Assembly (NCBI GenBank): GCA_014773175.1
Contig: VXCM01002003.1
Location: forward strand, 6,898-70,897
Length of the DNA: 64,000 nucleotides
Reading direction: 5' to 3'
Source of the DNA: Lucifuga dentata
Taxonomy: Eukaryota; Chordata; Actinopteri; Ophidiiformes; Bythitidae
Positions 48,030 through 60,402 of this stretch are shown piece by piece (position 1 is the stretch's first letter; every line of letters begins with the position of its first letter). The position numbers and the translations under genes are program-made. The notes under the pieces are model-generated. The model saw only the letters and a list, made by a program, of their open reading frames with translations, was not told the DNA's origin and ran no database searches.

Positions 48030-48770
48030 ATCTGAAATTTTAAAAAGATGAGTTTTAAGAGACTTTTTAAAAGTGGGCAGAGAGGGAGATCACAGATGTG
48101 TTTGGGTAGAGAATTCCAAAGGAACGGTACGGCAGCAGAGAAAGGCTTGTCACCCCAGGTCAAGTGCCTGGTCTGAGAGGGGGGGTGTCACGATGTTCGA
48201 TCCAGCAGAACGGAGGCAGCGTGATGGAGTATGGTGGTGAAGGAGCTCAGTGAGATAGGACAGGGCCTGGTTATGGAGAGCTTTATAGGATGAGGGAGGA
48301 GTTTGAACTGGATTCGTTGAGGGATAAGGAGCCGGTGGAGATTCAGTAGGATGGGGTCATTGGTCATGAGTGTGGGTGTGAGTGAGGAGCTGAGCAGTAG
48401 AGTTCTGGACATACTGAAGTTTGCTGAGGACTTTGGAGGATGTACCATAAAGTATGCTATTGCAGTAGTTTGATGTGTGTTTGGATGTGATGAAAGCATG
48501 AATTAAAGTTTCAGCAGCAGGAAAGAGGAGTGGACAAAGGCGGGCGATGTTTTTCAGATGGAAGAAGGCAGTTTTGATAATGTGGTTGACATGCTTCTCA
48601 AAGGAGAGATTGTTATCAAAAATGACTCCAAGGTTAACAGCTGTGGGGAGATGGCAACACAGTGCAGGTGACAATGGTGAGGGAGAAGCTGATGATGGAT
48701 TTAATGAGATGCTTTGGACCAATGATAATTATTTCAGATTTTTCACAGTTTCTACGTGAAGGATGTTTAG
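48030..48770 (-). mobile_element. LINE ORF2 fragment, L2/CR1-like, frameshifted
   Basis: On the minus strand, 48357-48722 encodes text typical of the region after the reverse transcriptase palm in L2-like elements: NLGVIFDNNLSFEKHV, then AFFHLKNIARL, ETLIHAFITS and LYGTSSKVLSKLQYVQN. The reading then moves to a different frame (48188-48499) with LIPQRIQFKLL, and further C-terminal text lies towards 48046. At least one frameshift is present, and both the 5' part and the 3' tail are missing. It is a dead fragment. The tail at 14410-14645 may come from a related family. Confidence 0.85.
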
Positions 48771-49689
48771 GTAATCTATACTGCTGTTTCATCATATATT
48801 TAGCCTTCAGTTTTCTAAGAACTATTTTCCTTAAGGTCCATCTACCATCCTTTTCCAGTAACTTATTTTAGCAACATTAAATCTTACTGGGGGCTATAAG
48901 CACAAAGAATATTCCTGATATTCTGACATCAGTGAGTCCTACACATAGAAAGCTGCAGGTGAATGCCATTTTTAGCAACTGCAATTGCAATTTAGATTCA
49001 CAAATAAAAGAAACAAAACCACTCAACACATTGCCAGTTACCTGCCCAGCCTGAAATTGCAGAGATTAAGGTATTAAGCAAAAAAAAAGTGGAGACGCCA
49101 GTGTTAATCTCAGGAGTTACTGAACCAAATTTGAGGTAAAATATGAGTGAAACTTGGATTTGCATTTATCAGCAAGAAAGAAAACTCCAATAGTTGCTCA
49201 TGTTGCTCTGTGTCTCTATACTAGTATAAGCATTGCAAGTGTAAGAAAGAATTATGCAGAGAAGTTAGCTATAAAAATGTTGTGAAAAGTATTTAACCCT
49301 TGTGAAGCCATAATACCCTGTATACTCCCTGTGTCCTAAGGGTCAAAAAAGGCCCATCCTTGTCACACGCCCTAGTAAAGTCTCTTAATTGAATTTTAAA
49401 CCCAAAATCTATTTTTTGCATGAAGAAACAACCTGTCACTCATCAGCAACTTGTGAATAATTCTGTTTTCCTACTTCAAATTGCAGAGAGAATGCATTTA
49501 TTGTTCGTCTGTGACATGTCGTGCAGCTCTCGACTCACAAATGTCAAATCTGATCATTCTTGAAAAGGGTGAAACACCTTCAGAGGCACTGTGACATGAA
49601 AAATTGCCCTTCTACTTTCAGCATCCCAAAGACTGGATGCACTGTAGCCTGACCTCAGGACCGAAAAACACCAACCAAGCCCAAGAAAA

Positions 49690-50215
49690 AAGTCACAATT
49701 CTGAGAAAAAAATCAGAAATTCTGACTTTTTTTCTCAGAATTCTGACTTTTTTTCTCAGAATTCTGACTTTAAAAAAGTCAGAATGCTGAGATTAAAGTC
49801 AGAATTCTGAAAAAGAAGTTAGAATTCTGAGTAAAGCCAGAATTCTGACTTAAAAAAAGTCAGAATTCTGAGAAAAAAGTCATAATTATGAGAAAAAAAA
49901 AGTCAGAGTTCTGACATTAATCTCAGAATTCTGAGAAAAAAGTCAGAATTCTGAAAAAGAAGTTAGAATTCTGAGTAAAGCCAGAATTCTGACTTAAAAA
50001 AAGTCAGAATTCTGAGAAAAAAGTCATAATTATGAGAAAAAAAAAGTCAGAGTTCTGACATTAATCTCAGAATTCTGAGAAAAAAGTCAGAATTCTGAGA
50101 TTAATGTCAGAATTCTGATTTTTTAAAAGTCAGAATTCTAACTTTAAAGTCAGAACTTTAAAGTCAGAATTCTGAGGAAAAACGTCAGAAATTCTGACTT
50201 TAAAGACTTTCTCAG
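49690..50215. repeat. Palindromic minisatellite (AGTCAGAATTCTGA units) with a 144-bp higher-order repeat
   Basis: About 30 copies of a unit built round AGAATTCT, separated by short A-rich or T-rich linkers, occur in both orientations (GTCAGAATTCTGAGAAAAAA and its complement). Inside, 49798-49941 and 49942-50085 form a perfect tandem pair of 144 bp, each with several units including variants such as CATAATTATGAG. No N separates these two copies. Strong self-complementarity predicts cruciform or hairpin formation. Confidence 0.9.
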
Positions 50216-50292
50216 ATCAGTTCTGTTCAGTGTCTGTGGAACCAAGTGCCATCAGACAAACCAGCCAGCATTTTCACCAATTTGTAGTGGAA

Positions 50293-50320
50293 CAAAATTT
50301 TTTATTTTTTTTTTTTAATT

Positions 50321-50359
<39 letters not shown>

Positions 50360-50388
50360 NCAAAATTTTTTATTTTTTTTTTTTAATT

Positions 50389-50433
<45 letters not shown>

Positions 50434-50440
50434 TTTTTTA
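50293..50440. repeat. (TTTA)n array with 67-bp duplication around N at 50360
   Basis: CAAAATTTTTTATTTTTTTT and a TTTA array occur on both sides of the N (50293-50359 and 50361-50427). The array may be much shorter in reality. Confidence 0.85.
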
Positions 50441-52325
50441 TTTTTTTGTAGTAACAGTGAGTTCACCATCATTGAAAACAAGCGAGAAGGTTGGCCACAT
50501 TGTTAACATGCAAGCATTAATCATCTTATTAAAAAAAATGAATTTAACAGCATTACAAGAGTCAGATATGGATGTTACACAGACCATAGACTACTCATGG
50601 TCCTGTCTGTTAATAAGAGAAATGCTAATGAAATACTTAATAATGTAAAATTTCTCAGTTGTTTTTTTCACTTTTGCAGAGGCACAATAATATATGCCCA
50701 CTTATGATGTCATCACTGTTACAACTTCAAGTCCTGCTTTTCGCTGTTTCTGAATGAGAGCCAGTGTTATGTTTCTGAACTTATTTATTTATTCATTTAT
50801 TTATTGTTGAAATGTGCCAACTGGTTCCAAATTAGGTTCAAGAACCAGAAAGGAACCCATTCCACAATGGTGTAAAAGCTCTATGAGAATTTGTTGTGAA
50901 GGATTCCTTCCATCTAATAAAAATTTCAAAAGTGGAATGACACAAATGTGGTGCTTTGCTCTTTCAAAGCACCAAATTCTTAAAACCAGCCTTTGTTTGT
51001 TTTTGTTTGTTTGTTTGTTTGTTTTTTGTTGTTTTTGTTAATATTGTATATGGGGCAAATTAACAGCAGTGTATTAGAAACAATTCAGTGTTTTAATGAG
51101 TGCTTCATATGTACACACACCATACACACAAAAAAAAAAACAAACTCTGAGATGCTATTGAACCCACACAGAGCATTTTTCTAAAGCCACATCCACTACT
51201 GTACCTCCCTTTGGCCAATCAGTACAAAGAAGCTGATCTTCATTGCCTCATGGCCATGCTTTCTATGAGGTTTCATGCAAACTGTTTGTAAGGTTTTGAT
51301 GGGTCTTGCTATCACAAAAACACACTGAATCGCTGAATGGCAGAGAAAAGCCCGACTGTTGGTGATAGTAATTAAAGAAATTACACCATCAATAGCTATC
51401 ATCTGCATCTTCCACATTAATATCAACTGTTTCCAAAACAGAGCTTATAGGTTGCCATGCATGATTTGTTTATGCAGTGTGCCAATCACTCTCTGCCTCT
51501 GACAGCTCTGTAAATAGAATAGTTCCATATTTGGCTGCTGGCACCAGTCAAAAGATGTAGGTGGACTGAGGCTGAGGAATGGTGACCATTTGATGATGTT
51601 ATCATGTCTCCTGTAATCTTTGAAATTTAACTTCTGCATCAAATATCAAGTGTTACTGAGGCTGTGCTTAATCTAATTATTTTTCTTCTTTTACAGGATG
51701 TTAAAAAGGAAATTCAACTTGCAGTAGAGTGCACTCGCAGCCTGTTTTGGCATCAGTGTTAAAATACCAAAACTGATTTCATATCAGCATTTCCAGACCC
51801 TAATCAAATTCTAAAAAATTAAATAACCAAAATATTTAAAATGCACTGTGGAAGCAGTTGGTGTTATTAGGTAAATAGATGGCTTGGATCAAAGCCTCTG
51901 GCATAGCTCTGAACAGAAATTAGCTGTGGTGGATAGAAGCCACTGCTAGCCAAAAAAAGATGAGAAGAAAAAATTGTATTATTCCTGTTTTTTCCTTACA
52001 GGGTCACACCCATTTTACATCTAATAAATTTCATTACACTTTGATACAGCAGCCTGAATGAATACTCAATTCTGAATGACTTGGGGGGTGTTGGTTAATT
52101 TCAAATAAAGACACATAGCTTTGATGGAGTAGTATTATCACTGTTCCATATTAAACCCCCATCATGATGTAAGCATTTCATGAAGTCATAATTTACAGTA
52201 CTGTGGAGCAAAATTTATGAATCAAGAATATTATTATGCTCAGCAAATATCTTACTCATGGAAAGTTTTTTTTTTTAACAGTTTAGTGTCAAACAATTGC
52301 TAAAACATGTTCTGCTATTATTTTG

Positions 52326-52386
52326 AAGAGGTTTGAACTCACAACTTTTGGATGATAAGTCCTACATCTTACCAGTTGAGCTATGA
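52326..52386 (-). mobile_element. tRNA-like sequence, SINE head or tRNA pseudogene
   Basis: The minus strand reads TAGCTCAACTGG (A-box-like, near 52383-52372) and GTGAGTTCAAACC (B-box-like, near 52342-52330), with a possible anticodon stem-loop between. The acceptor stem is not convincing. An A-run on the same strand about 55 nt further on (52277-52268) would suit a short SINE or retropseudogene. It is not an intact tRNA gene. Confidence 0.5.
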
Positions 52387-52566
52387 AATTTTAAATGCAT
52401 CTACTGTCTCTTACACGATAAATTTGCCAGTCATTTTTTTTTAAGTGCACAGTTATATGTGAATTTATGCCAGCAAAATTTTGCATTAACTAAAATTTAT
52501 TTCAATGGAATCACAGCCCAGTTGACAGATTCACTCAATTAGGCAAAGTTAATTTCAGATATTGTG

Positions 52567-53161
52567 TTAAAGGACTGTACCGGCCAGTTTGCACATTTGA
52601 GCCTAATATATTCAATTTTCATACATGTTACATTACAATCATTTCCTAAAGGATAAAACCATATTTCAGCTTTCCTGATATTTTGTAAAATATCTCAATC
52701 TTTCAAAATAAAATATTTAAGTGATTCACCCCCCTTAAAAATTGATGTTTTGCCTGCTGCTAATAGTTAGGCAGCCTTATGAAGTCACTATCGTTTAAAT
52801 TTTTCCATAAACACAGGTCTTCTTTTGGGACTTTATTCCCTGGTGGAGACACACATTCACTCCATGCTTTTTATTGTGCTTAAACGCTAAAGTTATGTAA
52901 CCTCGAAAAAGCTTGAATACATGTCTTGTTCATGATGATGTATTACCTATCCCAAGAACATTTCAAGTATCAACAAGGTTGATTTTAATAGCGTACCAGA
53001 ATGAACTGAAACCAATGGTGGTCTGGAAAGTAGAAAAAAAAAAAAGATTAATTCACTGTTCCAGTAGTATGCTTTGGGAAATGATTGTCAGTAACATTAC
53101 ATGCATAAAAATCGAATAATATTAGCCTCAAACATGCAAAATGGCCAATATGATCCTTTAA
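52567..53161. mobile_element. MITE with TTAA target site and about 85-bp inverted arms (family Z)
   Basis: TTAA at 52567-52570 and at 53158-53161 bound an element whose left arm (52571-52652) is the inverse of its right arm (53071-53157). Paired landmarks are AAAGGACTGTACCGGCCAGT against AAAGGATCATATTGGCCATT, CATTTGAGCCTAATAT against CATGTTTGAGGCTAATAT, and ACAATCATTTCCTAAAG against ACAATCATTTCCCAAAG. TTAA targets are used by piggyBac and Kolobok transposons, so a non-autonomous member of such a group is likely. No transposase is present. Confidence 0.7.
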
Positions 53162-53336
53162 GTTGAACTTTTGGGAACTGACCCCCCNCCCCCCCCAACC
53201 ATCACCACCACTAGCAAGCTGATGTAACAATACAGTATGTTCTCAGAGGTGTGACTATGGCTTTTTTCAGGTGAATTTTCTGCAGGCTCACCCTTCACTC
53301 TTCTTACTCTCTCTGGTCACACACGTTCATCAGCAC

Positions 53337-53400
53337 TGAAGATAGTCGAGTGGTGAAGGATATCACGTTCAGCTGAAATGTCTTGGGATCAACTCCAAGC
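53337..53400 (+). mobile_element. tRNA-like sequence, possible SINE head
   Basis: AGTCGAGTGGTGAAGG resembles the D-arm/A-box of Leu or Ser tRNAs, and GGGATCAACTCC resembles a B-box (GGTTCGANTCC). The stem pairing is poor, so this is a fragment and not a gene. Confidence 0.35.
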
Positions 53401-55587
53401 ACAGACAAGCAGGCCACACAAATATGAAATAAGTGGAAAATGTGGTGTCAAACAATGGAGTGATGAAAAATCTCTGAAATAGAAATCAAGGATCACAAGA
53501 AATGAACAGGTCAAGTGTCTAACAAACAACAACAGTGAGTGTCCAATATGAGGTGCCTAAAAAAAAAACTAAAACATCACTAAACCAACACAAAAAAAAG
53601 TGATCAAAGCATAAAAAAAAAAAAAAAAAAANAAAAGCTTAATTTTAATGTATTTTTATTTTTTTTTTTTCCTTTTTGTTTGACCAGCTGGAAGTTGATT
53701 CAGTGATAATCTGCTGTTCAGTGTTCATATCAATACTTCATTACAAAAACATAATGTGTGACTTATAGGTTTCTGTAGGTTCTACAGAGATCCAACTCAC
53801 TTTAAAATGATCATCATGGTTGCAGACCATGTATTTCACACGACTTTGTGCTTCTGCACCACATCCCTCAAAACTGTCAAGTGATAATCAAGTATTCAGT
53901 TTGGGTGGGTTTTTTCACATAATATGACGGATTATATGATCCTTTGCAGACTGAGAAACTGTACTGCTCAGGCTCATAAACTCCTTCAAAACTAATTGGA
54001 TTGTCTGAAAATGTTCATCATCAATTTTAAAACAAGGCCCTTTTTTCTTACTGTGTGAACAATGGACATTTAACAGTGTCAAGATACTTCAAGGACCTCA
54101 CACATCCTTCATCACGCAGGTAAGGATGATGCCAGTACAAAGCACCCATCATGCAAACCCTGTACACATTCTGATTTCTGCTCTGAAGTAAATAGGCACA
54201 GTTTATGTGCAAATAATGGCTTACAGCAAACTGACAGCACAAGCTTTTTGTTCTATTATCAGTTTCACTGTAATTACGTGTACAAGGGCCTTCATCTTGT
54301 CATGTTATGATGGTCTGGAGATATTCAAGCACAAAGGATAGTTAGAAAAAGGTAGAGACACAGCAGGCTGTAAGGAAATTAAAGAGAACCCTCAAATATG
54401 ACAGTATGAAAAAAATATATTGTATATCTGAGGTGCTTTGAAAATAACAGAGAAGAGCTGTGTTGACATTCAATGAGCAACAGGCAGAAAGTAATGTAGA
54501 AATAATATATCTCTGCTTTCAAAATACAGCAAAACAGCAGCACGTCTGCTTATGGAGGGTTTTTAATCTTTGAAGCATGTGTGGATCCTAATAAATATTC
54601 AAGTCTTCTCCTTGTTATCGAAAAAGCAGTTAAGCCAAACACATGCAGCTGATTTGGAACAGATCTACAGGGGTTTTGCATAGTGTGTTATCACACAGCA
54701 TGATATGTAGGATGCTTAAAGTACTCATGACAATATAATAAAGGTCCATTAAGAATAGACAGCACATGCTTCCACATTTATGATTATATCCCCAAAGCAG
54801 CCAATGTATATGTCTTTTCCTTTTCATTAGCACAACATCATTTCCATGTCTTCCCTCAAATTGTGATTGATTATTGTGAAGGCTCACACTGCTATGTCTG
54901 CTATTATCATATGTCCTTATGTGTTTTGGGTACCCTTTGATGGATTTATTGTCTTGGGCAGATGTCTGCTAACAGTTCTGGATAAAAAGGGCAATTGTCC
55001 AAGTCAATGAAGTTATAATATATTTTCTACTCATGAGACCCAAATGCAGATTTAATGATTCACAGTGTTGAACTGTCTGACAGGAATCATAGCAGCTTTG
55101 GTTGAGGGCAGGTTCCACCTGTCTTTTTGCAGACTCACTAATTTGTTCCTTACTTTTGCTTTGTGTACATTTCACACATTTTCCTTCCTTGTAACGTACC
55201 ACCCACTACAATAACAGACAAGGATACTGAACCAGACAACAATAAATATCTAGAGCAGAGCTGGACGGGCTATGAACAGGATTTGCTTTGTGACAAATAC
55301 CAAAGCAAATCTGCGATAAGGTTGAGTAATGTTTTTTCTGTGAAAAATGAAGTACTTAAGCTTCAGTGCTACAATGATGACCTTGTCTCACTGAATTAGT
55401 TTTAACCTTTAGTTGTGAAACCTGAGTTGGCAGCTTGAGTTTAAAGAATAAAAACTGACTGGGGAGTAAAAATTATAAGGTATGTGATTCTGGCATTTGA
55501 GCTGATGACCTCAGGGCACCACCACAGAGAGCTGAAACTCAACACTACGTTCACATTGCAGGCTGAAGTAGTCTAAATCTGGTTGTT

Positions 55588-55760
55588 TTTTTTTGTTTGT
55601 TTGTTTTGTTTTGTGTGTGTGTGTGTGTGTGTGTGTACATCTAACACCAGTCTAATTTTTTCTGAGCAGTGTGNTTTTTTTGTTTGTTTGTTTTGTTTTG
55701 TGTGTGTGTGTGTGTGTGTGTATACATCTAACACCAGTCTAATTTTTTCTGAGCAGTGTG
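55588..55760. repeat. 86-bp duplication around N at 55674, with GT repeats
   Basis: 55588-55673 and 55675-55760 differ by one base (GTACATC against ATACATC). They carry the same T-run, GTTTG and GT arrays. The mismatch suggests contig ends from two alleles or a base error. Confidence 0.85.
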
Positions 55761-55872
55761 GTTCTACGTTCTATGAGCTAGGTATCCAATCTCTGGCTAT
55801 GTGACCACTGTGAGAATGATCAGATCTGAATTCATGTGGGTCTTAATGTATGAGTCACTTCTCTGTGCAAGC

Positions 55873-55877
55873 ATATA

Positions 55878-55930
<53 letters not shown>
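55873..55930. repeat. (TA)n-(GA)n compound microsatellite
   Basis: About 12 TA units run into about 16 GA units. Confidence 0.95.
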
Positions 55931-55931
<1 letters not shown>

Positions 55932-58900
55932 CTGATGCTGTAATGTTCTACAGAAACATTTGCAAAAAACAGCAGTATAAGTTGAACCTGAGCTCTTTTT
56001 TGAAATGACCTCACTGTTGCTAGCTAGGTTTTACTGGGCTCTGTCTGCTGAATCTGTGACGTAGTTTTAGGGTGACCAGAAAAATGACTCACCAGCCACT
56101 GGAAGCAGTCACATGGCAGCATCCATTGGGTTTTGATGAAAACTATGAATAGAAACAATCAAAATTCTGATGTTTTTTGAGCATGTTTAGTGTTTCTTAA
56201 GAATGTTTGGTTAGAGTCATACCATAACTTTTGTTTTTTGTTTTTTTTTTTTTTTNTTTTTTTTTTTTTTGTTTTTTTTTTTACCTAAAAAGGAAGCTGG
56301 AGGCTTGGGAAGATCACACATTTGAATCTCCAGACTGGCAAATCTAAAAGAGAAACACTCTCTCTGCCTCTGTCAATGCTGTCAAAGTGCCCTTGAGCAA
56401 AGTATTAACTAACTGCTCCATTGAAGCAGCTAATTGGTCTAAAGTAGGAATGCCATCGTTCTCATTTTCAGCTCCCAGATGTGAATCCTTATATATCTAT
56501 GGGGATTTAAAACTCCACACTGCTAGAATGGGCATGGAGGCTAAGTTATCTTTCAACTAATATATAAAAGTAAAACAATAAAAATTTAGGTTCTTGTAGA
56601 ATTAGATATGGATAATTGGTGCAACAGTTCACAGGTGTAATTTTATATAACAAATGTATAAGTTTGACTGGGTCTTGCTGAGATTTGATTTCTTTCTTTT
56701 TCTTTTCTCAAGCATCCAACTGTCACTTTTAATGATCCCATGAAATTGCTTGAAGAGAGTAAATTTCCTTTGTGGCTTGATGTGCTTCCACATGAAACAG
56801 GATCTTGGGCCAACTTAATTCTGGAAGACACTGGGAGATACGTTAGAATACTGATGAGAGTTCAAAAGAATCCAGGACAAAGGCTGCAAAGGACATTGGC
56901 ATTTGGCCTGATTCTATTACTGAGTTTCACTTGCCTCCTCCATCACATTCAAATGAAAACAACAATTTTGCTAACTGAATCTTGATTCTCAACTTTGAAC
57001 CAGATTACTGGTGCTGTTTGAGTTTAAAATGAAGATCTTCAGGTCAACCACAATCTATGATTACATGTTATTGGGGGAAAATTATACAGTATTTGGCCCT
57101 GAGAGCAAATATTGTCTCTTTATGGGAAAAGCAAATGGTGAGGTTATGATATAAAAACTTGCAAACATGCATTTTAAGGTCTATTTGGCAGCTAAGAATA
57201 GGGGAACAGTGCATTCAAGACCACAGGGTAACACTACAGAAAAGGCATTTTTGATTTCCTGGGACCTTTAAGTCCCCTGAGTTACACAGGAGTCATTTCA
57301 AATCTGCCAATAAGATTATGTTTACTATCTGAACATTCACATTGCATTTAAGTACAGTGTCTCTCAGGAAATTACCACTCTAGGTTGTTTCAACATCACA
57401 CAGCTGGCCCATGTTTTTTGTCCATTGACCTTTTCAGCCCTCATGAAAACCATTTATATTATATTCCCTCAAGCACAGTGGAATTAATTCATGCTGAAAC
57501 TTTCTTCTAAGCTCTGGGTTTGAACCTTGCACTTAGTTGAATAGTGTTGCAACCCTGCTCACCCCCACTGGTTTTCACTTTCAACAACAGATCAGCCAAG
57601 TGACTGAAGCCCAAGGCCCATTTAGTTCACCGAGTTTGCTGCAGTCGCTGATTGAGGTGAGACAGCCGTCAGAGCTGCAACAACGTGCACTCTCTCCAGA
57701 GCAGGATGTGGCTGTCTGATGAAATGTTAAGTGTCAGCATTCAGGATGTGCCTTGGTTCTGATGAACTTATCATGATTCTAATAAGCCTCATGAATTGCA
57801 CTTCTAATTATCTGAACATGACACAGTAATCAAACTGAATTCAAGAAATTAATGGACGGGCAGCCATGGTGGTGCACCCCACCTTGGTCAGGAACCGCCA
57901 TGCAGGATATACTCGCCATTCTGTATATTTACATGCATGTTAATGCTTTGTCAGTGTTTTAAAACAATGGAAACTGATGGAAATTTTGAAGTATGATGTT
58001 AAACCTTATTTGCATAGGCTGAGCCTTGAGAAGAATTGTGAACTAATTTTAAACACAAGATGTTTGCAATGTTAAAGATCAAATCACATGGGATAATAGA
58101 TCTGTGTAATCCATCTCTAAAATTACTGTTCAATTTACACATTGATACCAGGTTCTACACATTACAGTTGAAGCCCAGTCAACTGTAATGAATTGTGGTC
58201 CCTCCAGTAAGCGTTTGGGAAGGTCTTGTTTTGAAAGAGTTGATATTCTGGAGTGTTTTTATACTTTAAGTCCAGTAGGCCAAAACTCATTATAGGTTGG
58301 AGTCCATGGACACAATCATAGCTCTTTTTAAAACCTTCATTTGTGTGTGAAGTAGACTATTGTCAGTCAGAAAGTATTTGAAAGTGGCAGAAAAACCTAA
58401 ACAAAGTAACAGATGCTGCCACTGGATGATAATCTGGATGCTGAAGCATTGTGAATCAAAATTAGCCTGCTAGGTTCCAGCCCAGACAGCCCAACCATCC
58501 CACCCTTCTACTCTCCCCTCTCTTGGAGCCAAATGGTACCAGATGACTGGGACAAAAACAGCCAGTGCAGTTGTGTCGTAGCAAGTGTCCAGTTTACTTA
58601 TTCAGTGGCAGTGGCAATGACAATTCCTTTATTACATCCTAGTTGAAAAGAGAGAGTGGATGGAATATTTTAATGCTATGCAACATCTTGATATTCTTGC
58701 TGTAAATTTGCCTCACTTGGGGCAGATGAGGTGTTTTATCAGTTCAGGAGATATTAAGGTTTAAAGTGGGATACACCTCTTGAGTACTTAATGCTTTTTT
58801 AGTTATTAATAGTGAAACAAGTTGAGACAAATAGTAACTCTAACTATGTTTTATGTTTTGCTACAGTGGTACTTCCTGCGTGTGTGTGCGTGTGTGTTTT

Positions 58901-59210
58901 GTATTTAATATCATACAATATATTAGACACTGTATCAGAAGCATGGTATTTTGATGTCTGATGTGTTTGATTTTTGCTGTTTCCTATCCATTAAATCTGC
59001 ACTTTAACTGCTACTAGTGCACTTCCTCTAATTTCAGTCCTCAATGATTTCATTCAAAACCTGAGTTCAAAAGCAAAGGCAGAAGATCTCCAATTAGGGG
59101 GAAAGATTATAAATGCAAATAGGAAATGATCTAATATTGACCAAAGATTTTGTATCAATGTATCACTGAATGTAAGCCAAATGGTGTACATCTCAAGAAA
59201 ACTCCAAGAG

Positions 59211-59730
59211 TACCATATATACTACTCAAGTATAAGCTGAGTTTTTATTACCAAAATTCATAAAGCAAATCAAAGGATCAGCTTATACATGAGAAATTCA
59301 AATTTGATCCCAGAGAACGAAATTTTCAGGGGTGGAAATACTACCCATTACTACCACCCATGGAAAATAGTTTAAATCATACCATATAGAATGAGATTTT
59401 CCTAACTAAAGCAGCTCCAGCACATTTTGTTCCAACTCCAGCATATTTTGTGGCAGCCATTAAGCACTGTTGTGATTGGTCAGTTACGGTAATCAGCTGC
59501 TGAAATAAATATCATGTTTACCAGTACTGGTACATGGATTATTTTCAGAAAATCACAGGAATACTATGGCAATACCCAGAAAAACAGGTAATTTGCTAAA
59601 CAAATAAATTGATGGAACAACATTAGGGGGTCAGCTTATATACGGGTTTCTTTAAAAAGCTAAATTTGCAGGTCAAAATCAGGGAGTCGGCTTATACACA
59701 AGATCGGCTTATACTCAAATCTATGCGGTA
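59211..59730. mobile_element. MITE with 'tactcaagtataagc' inverted termini
   Basis: The left end TACCATATATACTACTCAAG continues TATAAGCTGA. The right end, inverted, reads TACCGCATAGATTTGAGTAT and continues AAGCCGA. TA at both borders could be the target duplication. Subterminal 'cagcttata' and 'cggcttatac' repeats occur several times inside. Elements with 'cgagtataagccgac' ends are widespread in vertebrates. There is no coding capacity. Confidence 0.65.
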
Positions 59731-60335
59731 CCTTAAAATGCTAAATTGCGATACCTAATGAACCTATTGTGATATGCTCTTCATCGTGTGTGACATCCAT
59801 GTTTGTCTGATGTGTTTACTGTGAACAGCATTCCGTATTCACCAGACGATGAAGTGGCCTCATCAAGCAGGAATTAGGTGGTCTTACAGTTTAACCTTGG
59901 CTGTTGCAGCATTCAGTACAGGAACTTATCCTCTCCTGGGCTGGATTAACAGTCAGTACGCTCTGCACTGCAGATGTCAGGAGAAACCTCTTAAATTGCA
60001 CAGTGTGACAAATGAAATGAAGGGAATCATGGTGGTTCAAAGATGGTCAAATGTTAAAAGGATTTCAAATTGCTTGACTATAAAGTACACGATAATATGA
60101 TGCCACAGGCTCCATCATTTTTCTTCAAGGTAATGTTGTGCTGCATTATGGGCTGTAACATGGGTTGAGTCAAGGTGCTGCTGTAAATATCATCTGCCCT
60201 CATTTTTACAACTGCCTGTCCATCAAGATATATGTGCAGTGTGCTTGCTGAGGTTTGTTAAACACATCCCAAGCAGGTCATTTACTTTGCCACTTTTATC
60301 CACGCGCAGCTGGGTACTTTAAAAGTGAAAGCAAT

Positions 60336-60402
60336 CTGTGTGTATGTCTGTGACTGTGTGTGTGTGTGTGTGTGGCTATGTGTGTGAGACTGTGTGTGGG
60401 TG
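60336..60402. repeat. Degenerate GT-rich repeat
   Basis: Interrupted TG runs with GACTGTGTG and GGCTATGTG interruptions. Confidence 0.85.

Noticed and set aside
48188..48722. Host coding genes on the minus strand at 48 kb
   Set aside because: The text is that of a LINE reverse-transcriptase region, is frameshifted and lacks the upstream enzyme core.
49690..50215. CRISPR-like array
   Set aside because: Units are palindromic, irregularly spaced and occur in both orientations with A-rich linkers instead of unique spacers. The host is a vertebrate. It is a minisatellite.
51698..51760. Exon after the acceptor-like site at 51697
   Set aside because: The polypyrimidine tract is good, but no donor, open frame with features or neighbouring exon supports it.
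52326..52386. Functional tRNA gene on the minus strand
   Set aside because: A-box-like and B-box-like text is present, but the acceptor and D stems do not pair convincingly and there is no 3' poly-T terminator in a proper place.
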